Assembly (NCBI GenBank): GCA_964645785.1
Contig: CAZYAV010000019.1
Coordinates: 1 to 46,712 of the forward strand
Length of the DNA: 46,712 bases
Direction: 5' to 3'
From: CALWZE01 sp964645785
GTDB lineage: Bacteria > Bacillota > Clostridia > Oscillospirales > Ruminococcaceae
The position numbers and the translations under genes were made by a program. Of the stretch, positions 40,642-46,712 are shown in pieces. The notes under the pieces were generated by a model that did no database searches, was not told the DNA's origin, and worked only from the letters and a program-made list of their open reading frames with translations. Each line of letters begins with the position of its first letter. Positions within the stretch are counted from its first letter, which is position 1.

Positions 40642-41727
40642 ATGAAAAAATTTATGGTGCTGAGCGGCTTTTTGGGCGCCGGGAAAACAACTCTGATGAT
40701 CGCGCTGAGCGGTTATCTGAACGCGCGCGGCACCAGAACCGCGCTGATTGCGAACGACCTCGGCGCGCGGGATCTGGTGGATACAAAATTCATGCAGAGA
40801 CAGGGCTGCGACGCAACCGAGCTTGCGGGCGAGTGCATCTGCTACCAGACCGAGAACCTTGTGGACAGGCTGCGGCGGCTGTTTGATTATGAAAAGAGCG
40901 GACTGGTGATTTCGGACATCCCCGGCTGCGGGGTCGGCGCGCTGGAGCATGTCTATCACAAGCTCGACCGCGAATACCCGGGCGAATTCTCACTTGCGCC
41001 GTTCACGGTGGTGGCCGACCCGGCGCGGCTGCGCGCCATCATGCCCGAGCGCGCGGACGTCAGGCTGCCGCGCGAGATGGACTATCTGTTCCGCGCGCAG
41101 CTGCTGGAGGCGGACACGATTGTGCTCAACAAAATCGACACTGTCGGCGAGCGGGAGCGGGCGGCGTACCTTGCGTTTTTGCGCGCGCTTTGCCCGGACG
41201 CGAAGGTGTTTGCGGCAAGCGCAAAGACGGGGGAGGGAATCGAGCCGCTCGCCGCGTACCTGCTTGCGCAGGCGGCCTCGATGCGCAGCCCCGAAGTCGG
41301 CTACGGCGGGGCGGAATTCTGCGCGGCGGAGGAGAAGCTGTGCTGGTACAACCGCCAGTATTATGTCCGGGTCTGCTGCGACACCTTTGACCCCGACGCC
41401 TACCTTGCCGCCCTCGCGGCGTTCATCCGGGACAGGCTGCGCGCCGAAGCCCGCAATGTGCCGCACCTCAAACTGTACGCGGAAACCGAAAGCGGCGCGG
41501 CAAAGCTTTCGATGGTCGGGATTGACGCGCCGGCCGAGGTTGACAGCCGCATCGGGCAGCCCTGCGTCGACCTGCCGGTTATCATCAACGCCCGGGCGGC
41601 CTGTGAATCGGCGCTGTTCACCCGGATTGTGGACGAGGCGATGCAGGAAACGGGGCGGCAGTTCCAGCTGGAATGCATGGTCTTTTTCACCGAGTGCTTC
41701 GGCATGATGGACGAGGGGCGGCTGTAA
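40642..41727 (+). CDS. G3E-type GTPase (CobW/HypB-like metal or cofactor chaperone)
   Basis: The protein has 361 residues. AGGTCGGGAGA precedes ATG 40642. Walker A GFLGAGKTT (9-17), switch region with ISDIPGCG, NKID and a strand/helix order fit G3E GTPases. The CxCC metal site of CobW/Nha1 is altered to ECICY (C65, C67), so one Cys is missing. A C-terminal half with several His/Cys (CWYNRQYYVRVCCDTF) may add ligands. Such proteins deliver metals or cofactors to enzymes using GTP. It is divergent from the molybdenum-linked cluster and shares its promoter region. Confidence 0.85.
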   Translation: MKKFMVLSGFLGAGKTTLMIALSGYLNARGTRTALIANDLGARDLVDTKFMQRQGCDATELAGECICYQTENLVDRLRRLFDYEKSGLVISDIPGCGVGALEHVYHKLDREYPGEFSLAPFTVVADPARLRAIMPERADVRLPREMDYLFRAQLLEADTIVLNKIDTVGERERAAYLAFLRALCPDAKVFAASAKTGEGIEPLAAYLLAQAASMRSPEVGYGGAEFCAAEEKLCWYNRQYYVRVCCDTFDPDAYLAALAAFIRDRLRAEARNVPHLKLYAETESGAAKLSMVGIDAPAEVDSRIGQPCVDLPVIINARAACESALFTRIVDEAMQETGRQFQLECMVFFTECFGMMDEGRL

Positions 41728-41821
41728 AGCGGCGGCGCGGATAAAGCGGAACGCCCTGCTTGTTGTTCAAAAGGTGTAAACTCAATTCCGGACAGGAGAA
41801 AAATCATCAAACAGGCAAAAG

Positions 41822-41855
41822 CAATCTCCCGGCCAGGCCGGGAGATTGTTTAATT
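41822..41855 (+). terminator. Terminator after the GTPase gene
   Basis: A perfect 13-bp stem (CAATCTCCCGGCC with its complement, 41822-41848) followed by TTTAATT. Confidence 0.8.
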
Positions 41856-42388
41856 GCTGCCTTTGGACTTGAGAATCCCCCGGGTCTATCAGGGGTAAAT
41901 AAAGGAAACCCCGGCAAATAAAATGCGATTTGAAGCTGCGGGGACGGTAGAAGAACAGAAAAGCTTTGAACGATCAGAGAGCTTTTTTATGGGAAAGCTG
42001 TTTGGGCTGTAGACGGAGAATATGCCACGGGTCAAGGTCATGATTTTCCCGTTTACGGGCTGCGCGGCAAATGCTCGGTACCCCTTCCAGTGGTCAGCAG
42101 GGACTGGCTCCTCTGGGGTCAGAGCAAACGGATAGTTCAATAGTGGTTTTGCCTCATCCAATGCGAGCGGATGCGGCAAAGCCGACGACCCGCGCTGCGG
42201 CCGCGCGGGAACCGGGCGGCTCCCATTCCGGGACAGCGGGCGGCAACGCCGCCCGCCGCGCCGCCCAACAGAAAAGCCGCCCCGCAAAGGGGCGGCGCAC
42301 AAATCCGGCCAAAAGGCCGCGGCCGAACCGGGACGAGGAACCGGGCGGAGGTTGAACCGCCCGCACCGCGCCGGGCGCTGCGGCGGAT
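41856..42388. other. Intergenic stretch with an AT-richer patch, no recognised gene
   Basis: About 41880-42150 is clearly less GC-rich than its neighbours. A minus-strand frame there (ending near 41889) gives a peptide piece with LTPEEPVPADHW and no ribosome site or known motif. It could be a decayed gene. The rest is GC-rich and featureless. Confidence 0.4.
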
Positions 42389-42574
42389 TTATTTGTCCTC
42401 GACCTCGGTCTCCACTTCGGCCATGCGGCCGCGCACAAGCTCCTCGTCCAGATACACCTGGCCGCATTTGGGGCAGCGGGGCAGCTCCTCAAAGACCTCA
42501 TAGCCCATATACCGGAAGCTTGTTTTGCGCTTTTCAAGCGGCAGGTTGCATTTTGCACAAATCAGATTTTCCAT
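42389..42574 (-). CDS. DVU_1557-type zinc-ribbon/redox protein
   Basis: The protein has 61 residues. ATG 42574 follows AAAGGAA. Two CxxC pairs, C6/C9 and C34/C37 (CAKC, CPKC), form a small zinc ribbon or rubredoxin-like site, with the segment RYMGYEVFEELPRCPKCGQVY typical of the family. The family co-occurs with TrsS, TrsM and the AMP ligase in Desulfovibrio. Here it is about 1.9 kb away, next to an XRE regulator, with 40 bp to the gene above. Likely an electron or metal carrier of the same pathway. Confidence 0.8.
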   Translation of the reverse strand: MENLICAKCNLPLEKRKTSFRYMGYEVFEELPRCPKCGQVYLDEELVRGRMAEVETEVEDK

Positions 42575-42614
42575 TTTCGGGGTTCCTTTCGTTCGGCCGG
42601 TTTGCTTTGCGCGC

Positions 42615-43112
42615 TCAGACCCGGCGATTCCTGATATAAACGCTCTTTTCGACATAAGCCGCCATCCGATTGCGCTCAATCAGCCCAAAGAGGAGGCCGC
42701 AGGCCATTCCGGCATACTGCACGCCGTTATCCCGCACAAAGCCGAAAATAATCAGCGCAACGACGGCGAGCATCGCGGCAACGCAGCCCGCGAGATGCTC
42801 CCGCTGCCACTTTTCCTTAAAAAACGCGATCTGCTCTTCCCGGGTGAACGCGCCGCCGTCCGCGGCGTTCGCCTCCGCCTCGTCGGCCGGGGGAAGCGCC
42901 TGCGCGGCGGGTGCATCCGCAAAAAAATCCTCCAGCCGCAGCCCGAGCAGGCTGCACAGCGCCGGGTAAAGGGAGACGTCGGGGAGTCCCCGGCCGGTCT
43001 CCCATTTGGAAACCGCCTTGTCGGTGACGCCGAGCCGCTGCGCGAGCTCCGACTGGGTGAGGTGGCGCGCCCTGCGGCGCGCGGCAATTCTGTCTGCGAT
43101 AGACTGCTGCAT
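42615..43112 (-). CDS. XRE-family HTH regulator with C-terminal membrane segments
   Basis: The protein has 165 residues. ATG 43112 follows AAGGAG. The N-terminal helix-turn-helix (about 7-62) has LTQSELAQRLGVTDKAVSKWETGRGLPDVSLYPALCSLLGL in order. After an acidic linker, two hydrophobic stretches (about 107-121 and 127-143) suggest a membrane-tethered regulator. It stands just upstream of the DVU_1557-type gene and may share its transcript. Confidence 0.85.
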   Translation of the reverse strand: MQQSIADRIAARRRARHLTQSELAQRLGVTDKAVSKWETGRGLPDVSLYPALCSLLGLRLEDFFADAPAAQALPPADEAEANAADGGAFTREEQIAFFKEKWQREHLAGCVAAMLAVVALIIFGFVRDNGVQYAGMACGLLFGLIERNRMAAYVEKSVYIRNRRV

Positions 43113-43189
43113 TTGCGCTCGCTCCTTTCGGCTTTTATCATACGCGAAACGGCGGCGCCTGTCCACCTACGCTGCGTAGAGCGGAGGAT

Positions 43190-43939
43190 TCAGTCGAAGG
43201 GCTGCATATCCTCAAACACATTGGAGGGGGAGGGCAGGTAGCTGCATGTCGAGCGGATCATGCCGTAAGGGGAAACCAGATATTTTTTGCCGAAACCGCG
43301 GCGGGAATCCTCCTTGCCGAACAGGAACCGCACGACAACCAACAGCGGCGTCCCGGCCGGCTGGCCGAGCAGCGCGGCAATCTCCCCCGTTGCGGCGGCG
43401 GCCTGAATGATCATGTGGTTGGAAAAGGAGAAGGGCTGATCGCTGGCCTCGTTGATGCGGGAAAACAGCGCGAATTCCGCCGCCTGCTGCACCGCGGCGC
43501 GCGTGGGGGTATAGGGCGCAAAATTGTCGTCCAGCGCAACCGGGATGCCGTTTTGGCGCATGACGCGGCGGCACTCGAGCGCCTGCCCGTCCGGCGGCAG
43601 CCGCAGCGCGCGGCGGACGTTCTCGTCCGGCGGCACCACACGCGGCTCAAGCACCTCGATGTCGCAGTCGGGGTAATCGTCGCTGATTGTGAACAGAAAC
43701 CGGTTGAGCTGCGGCTGTATGACAAACGAGCCCTTGCCGGGGTCGGAGCGGATAAAACCGAGATGCTCCAGCCGGTTCAGCCCCTTGCGCACGGTGGCGC
43801 GGGTGGCGCCAAATTCAAGGCACAGCTCCTTTTCGGTCGGCAGCAGGCTGCCGGGCAGAAATTCCCCGCGCAGGATCCTGTCCCGCAGGGTGTTAAACAC
43901 GACAACATGAATCGGTTCGCTGAAGGGTTTGTTTGTCAT
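43190..43939 (-). CDS. GntR family regulator, UTRA (HutC) subfamily
   Basis: The protein has 249 residues with GGGAG before ATG 43939. The winged helix (about 10-75) has LLPTEKELCLEFGATRATVRKGLNRLEHLGFI; the rest is a UTRA ligand domain with CRRVMRQNGIPVALDDNFAPY. Such regulators bind sugar phosphates, histidine-path acids or alkylphosphonates. No obvious target operon lies next to it. It has a good promoter of its own at 43994-44022. Confidence 0.9.
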   Translation of the reverse strand: MTNKPFSEPIHVVVFNTLRDRILRGEFLPGSLLPTEKELCLEFGATRATVRKGLNRLEHLGFIRSDPGKGSFVIQPQLNRFLFTISDDYPDCDIEVLEPRVVPPDENVRRALRLPPDGQALECRRVMRQNGIPVALDDNFAPYTPTRAAVQQAAEFALFSRINEASDQPFSFSNHMIIQAAAATGEIAALLGQPAGTPLLVVVRFLFGKEDSRRGFGKKYLVSPYGMIRSTCSYLPSPSNVFEDMQPFD

Positions 43940-43993
43940 TTTTTCTCCCGGCTCAAAGCGGCGCGCGGCCTGTAATCACGAGCTGTTAAATCT

Positions 43994-44022
43994 ATTAAAC
44001 TAAAATTTAGAGCCCGCGTCAA
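43994..44022 (-). promoter_or_regulatory. Promoter of the GntR/UTRA gene
   Basis: TTGACG (44022-44017) and TTTAAT (43999-43994), 17-bp spacer, in an AT-rich patch. Confidence 0.65.
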
Positions 44023-44147
44023 GTGAAAAAAGAAGCGCGCAAAATTGGGAACACGGAACCATTTTTGGAACGCCGGGGCAGCGGACGGAAAGGGGTAGGG
44101 ACGTTCCGGAATGCGGGAAACGGCCATGGCGCACGCGCAGGGGGCGG

Positions 44148-44176
44148 TTGCCATCCGGGCGGGATTCCTGTATACT
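44148..44176 (+). promoter_or_regulatory. Promoter for the 91-residue gene, with a long leader
   Basis: TTGCCA at 44148-44153 and TATACT at 44171-44176, spacer 17 bp. The start point near 44183 leaves about 218 nt of leader before ATG 44401, with AAACCG/CGGTTTTT (about 44239-44280) as a possible attenuator hairpin. Confidence 0.55.
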
Positions 44177-44400
44177 TTTACAGGGAATTTGCGCGCGGCG
44201 TCCCCGGCCTGTCCTCGCGCGCCGCGCAGCGTAAGACGCCGGAAACCGCCCCGGTGCAGTTGACCCGGCCGCCGGTTTTTGCCGCGTTGGCGAAACACTG
44301 GCCGGGATGTTCGCGCGGAGGGCTGTGCCGCGCCCGGGGTGGGGACGGGAGCATCGGCCAACGGCGCGGCACGGAATTGCCGCGGGAATAAGGAGACAAG

Positions 44401-44676
44401 ATGGAGCTGAAAATCGACAGAGCAGTCGCAGAGCGGATGCGCGCGGATCTCATTTCGGAGCAGGACGCCGCCGCCGTGATTGTAGAATGCGAAAAAACAG
44501 GACAGTATCTGCTTGAGCCCGCAACCGGCCGACGCATCGGCCACTTACAGCGCGGTTACCGCACTTGCTGGGTCGAATATCTGCCGGCGCAGGCGGGCGC
44601 GTTCGCCGTGCTGAACGCCTATTCGCACCGGATGGCCATTCTGGAGGAGTACGGGGCGGACGCCGAACAGGGCTGA
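44401..44676 (+). CDS. 91-residue protein of unknown function
   Basis: AAGGAGACAAG precedes ATG 44401. The chain is soluble and acidic: helix (1-35, with ISEQDAAAVIVECEKTG), then a beta-rich part with GHLQRGYRTCWVEYLP, AFAVLNAYSHRM and a final helix. One Cys in each half (C30, C56) and a His cluster may bind metal. I do not place it in a family with confidence; the compact, conserved-looking sequence suggests a real small domain. A terminator follows. Confidence 0.65.
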   Translation: MELKIDRAVAERMRADLISEQDAAAVIVECEKTGQYLLEPATGRRIGHLQRGYRTCWVEYLPAQAGAFAVLNAYSHRMAILEEYGADAEQG

Positions 44677-44737
44677 GCGCCGCTTCCGGGGCGCGCAATC
44701 TGCCGTCCCGCGCATCGCCGCAGCCCATAGCACAGCC
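44677..44737. other. Short spacer before the terminator
   Basis: Nothing recognised. Confidence 0.3.
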
Positions 44738-44777
44738 AAAGCCGCACAGCGGGAAAAAAGCCGCCGTGCGGCTTTTT
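44738..44777 (+). terminator. Terminator after the 91-residue gene
   Basis: AAAGCCGCAC-A-GCGG pairs with CCGC-C-GTGCGGCTTT (44738-44752 with 44761-44775), one internal mismatch, then TTTTT. Confidence 0.85.
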
Positions 44778-45147
44778 GCGGCGGTTTTTGATGAATTTGT
44801 GGAACGGCAACCGCCCCGAACGGCAGCCTGCACAGGATACCGACAACGGGCAGAGGATACATAAACTTTTCATAATAAAAAAGGTGCTTTTTGCCTGGTG
44901 TCGGCCGCGGCTTATCGGCGCACAACCGCTGCGTTCATCAATTCTATTTCAAAAACACAGACCTGCCAGGGGACGGGCGCCTGCCCGAAACCCGGCGCGG
45001 CGGCGCGGCGGGCTCCGGCGCGGGAAAGCAGCCCGGCATATTGCAAAACAGGCCGTTTGTGCGCCGAATCCGTCCGTTTGGCGCGGGACGATGGACTTTG
45101 CCGGCGGGCGGCTGTATACTGGGGGCACCGCAGAGGAGGGAGGACAA
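44778..45147. other. Leader region of the LytTR gene
   Basis: About 370 bp without a supported gene. TATACT at 45115-45120 is a likely -10 but its -35 is weak, suggesting activator control. The TATACT is followed by GGGGG and the AGGAGGGAGGA ribosome site. Confidence 0.4.
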
Positions 45148-45588
45148 ATGCAGGTTGAAATACGGATTGTGCAGGGCTTAAGCGAGCCGCGCATCCTCAT
45201 TGAGACCGGGACGCTGGACGAGGAACTCCGCGCGCTGGCCGCGCGGCTGGCCGGGGCGGAGGTTTCCAGACTGGCCGGGTTCCGGGAGGATGTGGTCGAG
45301 CTGCTTGACCCCGCGCAGATACTCCGCGTGTACGCCGTGTCCGGCAAGGTCGTTGCGGCGACCGAGCAGGGGGAGTATCAGCTGCGCCTGCGGCTGTATG
45401 AGGCGGAGGAGCGGCTGAGCGGCGCAGATTTTGTGCGCATTTCCAATTCCGAGCTGGTTAACCTGAAGAAGGTGCGCAGTTTTGATTTGAGCTATGCGGG
45501 GACAATCTGCGTCGTTTTCCAAAACGGCGCGGTCACCTATGCGTCCAGACGGTATGTGCCGCAAATCAGAAAGAAGCTCGGCTTTTAA
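45148..45588 (+). CDS. LytTR-domain DNA-binding regulator
   Basis: The protein has 146 residues. AGGAGGGAGGA precedes ATG 45148. The C-terminal LytTR domain (about 45-146) shows VYAVSGKVVAATEQGEYQLRLRLYEAEERL, FVRISNSELVNLKKVRSFDL and SRRYVPQIRKKLGF. There is no receiver domain, unlike AgrA or LytR. Such short proteins pair with DUF3021, whose gene starts 13 bp later. Confidence 0.88.
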   Translation: MQVEIRIVQGLSEPRILIETGTLDEELRALAARLAGAEVSRLAGFREDVVELLDPAQILRVYAVSGKVVAATEQGEYQLRLRLYEAEERLSGADFVRISNSELVNLKKVRSFDLSYAGTICVVFQNGAVTYASRRYVPQIRKKLGF

Positions 45589-45601
45589 AGGAGGAAAACG
45601 G

Positions 45602-46057
45602 ATGAAACACAAGGCTTTCCTGCGCGCGCTGATCGGCGCGCCGCTTGGGATCACGATCAACGTTTTGATTGCGATTCTGATTTCGCTGACGGTGGGGGAC
45701 GGGCGGTTTTACGCGGTTGTTCCAGAGCTGACCGAGACCTGCGGCAGCGAAATTGCCGCCGTCTGTGTGCAGGCAGCGCTCAGCGCAGTCTGCGGCGCGG
45801 CTTTTGCCGGCGCGTCGGTTTTGTGGGAGCTGGAGGGCTGGAGCCTGCTCAAACAGACAGCCGCGCACTTCGCTGTCAGCTCCGCCGCCACGTTGCCGGT
45901 TGCCTACGCGGCGCGGTGGATGCCCCACACGGCCGCGGGAGCGCTGCTCTATTTCGGGATCTTCGCCGCAATTTATGCGGGAATCTGGGTAATCCAGTAT
46001 CTGCGAATCAGAAAGGCGGTGCGCGGGATGAACCGCAGCCTGTCCGACCAGACGTAG
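45602..46057 (+). CDS. DUF3021 membrane protein
   Basis: The protein has 151 residues with four hydrophobic helices (about 10-33, 50-75, 82-103 and 108-130) and a basic end. AAAGGAGGA precedes ATG 45602. In many Firmicutes DUF3021 is the partner of a LytTR protein and restrains or senses for it. The two genes form a small regulatory unit of unknown signal. Confidence 0.85.
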   Translation: MKHKAFLRALIGAPLGITINVLIAILISLTVGDGRFYAVVPELTETCGSEIAAVCVQAALSAVCGAAFAGASVLWELEGWSLLKQTAAHFAVSSAATLPVAYAARWMPHTAAGALLYFGIFAAIYAGIWVIQYLRIRKAVRGMNRSLSDQT

Positions 46058-46137
46058 CACGCCCGGGCAACTCCCCGGGAATCGGCGCTTTTGGGAACGG
46101 CGACGGCAAAGCACGGCGCGCCCGCCAAACGGCGCGC

Positions 46138-46166
46138 TTGACAAACCGAAAGCGAGGCCATATGAT
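46138..46166 (+). promoter_or_regulatory. Promoter of valS
   Basis: TTGACA at 46138-46143 and TATGAT at 46161-46166, spacer 17 bp; leads into the T-box leader. Confidence 0.8.
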
Positions 46167-46173
46167 AGAGATA

Positions 46174-46455
46174 TCTTTTAAAATGCCGTGAAAAAGAGTG
46201 GATTTGCGCAGTTTCACCCACAGAGACCCGGGCGGCCGCTGAAAGCCCGGGGGCGGAACGCAGACCCTGTCGCTTTGGAGCAGAAAACGTGAACCCGCGC
46301 CCGCCGCGCCTCAGCGTTTTCCGTATCCTCCGCGTTAAGGAGACGGTCTGAGAGATTCGCCCTGCCGCGCCCTGCGGTGGGCGGGTAATCTGGGTGGTAC
46401 CGCGGTCTGATGGATCGTCCCAGCGCGTCTTTGCGCCGGGGCGTTTTGTTTTGCC
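46174..46455 (+). promoter_or_regulatory. T-box leader (valine)
   Basis: The conserved T-box core GGGTGGTACCGCG lies at 46392-46404; its TGGT fits the ACCA end of tRNA-Val (discriminator A). It is followed by a terminator: stem around CCAGCGCG/GCGCCGGGG (about 46416-46446), then TTTTGTTTT. The 5' part, from GAAAAAGAGTGG on, holds stem I with an AGAGAC-type segment. Uncharged tRNA-Val would favour antitermination and expression of valS. The specifier codon cannot be placed with certainty. Confidence 0.87.
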
Positions 46456-46512
46456 CGCGGGGCGGGCGCGGCAAGCGGCCGGATCGGACAATGGCAAGAA
46501 AGGAAACAGGCA

Positions 46513-46712
46513 ATGAAAGAACTGGACAAGCAGTACAGCCCGCAGAATGTGGAGGACCGCATCTACAAAATGTGGATGGACGGCGGCTATTTCCGCGCCG
46601 TTCCGGATAAGACCAAAAAGCCGTACACCATCGTGATTCCGCCGCCCAACATCACCGGGCAGCTGCACATGGGGCACGCGCTGGACGAGACCCTGCAGGA
46701 CATCCTCATCCG
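46513..46712 (+). CDS. valS: Valine--tRNA ligase (partial, 5' end only)
   Basis: Sixty-six codons before the window ends. AAAGGAAACAGG precedes ATG 46513. The sequence opens with SPQNVEDRIYKMWMDGGYFRA and continues to IPPPNITGQLHMGHALDETLQDILIR, whose HMGH is the HIGH motif of class I synthetases; ITGQLHMGHAL is specific for ValRS. It charges tRNA-Val in the cytosol. Control by the T-box upstream fits. Confidence 0.95.
   Translation, partial: MKELDKQYSPQNVEDRIYKMWMDGGYFRAVPDKTKKPYTIVIPPPNITGQLHMGHALDETLQDILI

Noticed and set aside
1..46712. CRISPR array, tRNA or rRNA genes
   Set aside because: No regularly spaced short repeats with unique spacers were seen, and no tRNA cloverleaf or rRNA core sequence was recognised.

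Overview
The window is about 63 percent G+C with strong Shine-Dalgarno sites (AGGAGG type). It carries a valine T-box leader, a CotH/polyphosphate-polymerase-like/DUF4956 trio, fermentative 2-oxoacid:ferredoxin oxidoreductase genes and LytTR-DUF3021. Together these point to a high-GC anaerobic Firmicute, most likely a gut clostridium of the Oscillospirales. I see no rRNA, tRNA, CRISPR array or transposase. Layout: 1-2640 is the end of a prophage or phage remnant (a partial gene, two oppositely oriented small-RNA-like units with a 25-residue ORF, a holin-like membrane protein, an M23 endolysin-like protein and an Ala/Lys-rich coiled-coil protein), closed by a strong terminator. 2895-6241 is the polyphosphate-polymerase-like / DUF4956 / CotH operon. 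6729-8123 is murD. 8627-11943 is a tightly coupled operon of two M42 peptidases and a methionine-gamma-lyase-family PLP enzyme. An unassigned structured RNA (about 12098-12258) precedes an overlapping operon of a Fur/Zur-type regulator, zinc uptake genes znuACB and luxS (12441-15832). 16372-18553 (minus) holds an M20 amidohydrolase and a GntR/FCD regulator. The regulator is divergent from a plus-strand amino-acid catabolic cluster (18859-24744): an amino-acid dehydrogenase, a four-subunit 2-oxoacid:ferredoxin oxidoreductase and an ADP-forming acyl-CoA synthetase. Read in order, these deaminate an amino acid, oxidise the 2-oxoacid to acyl-CoA with reduced ferredoxin, and conserve ATP. YitT, an MFS carrier and an M14 carboxypeptidase-like protein follow. 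The most interesting part is 30346-42574. A minus-strand series runs from 40499 to 30346: C_GCAxxG_C_C protein, NifX-like cluster carrier, radical SAM protein TrsS, methyltransferase TrsM, AMP-dependent ligase, MobA-like NTP transferase, MoeA-like molybdopterin-binding protein with a Cys tail, ModA, ModB, ModC and XdhC. A divergent CobW/G3E-type GTPase and a nearby DVU_1557-type zinc-ribbon protein (42389-42574) complete it. This matches a conserved but biochemically uncharacterised molybdenum-linked set known from Desulfovibrio (DVU_1551 to DVU_1557). Here it is joined to a full molybdate ABC transporter and to XdhC, the insertase for molybdenum hydroxylases. I infer a system that prepares or modifies a molybdenum cofactor or cluster for a hydroxylase encoded elsewhere. 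The right end holds an XRE regulator, a GntR/UTRA regulator, a 91-residue unknown protein with a long leader, a LytTR/DUF3021 pair, and a T-box-controlled valS cut by the window end. Two non-coding tandem-repeat blocks (8206-8566 and 31440-31932) and a 10-N assembly gap inside modB (33150-33159) are also present.
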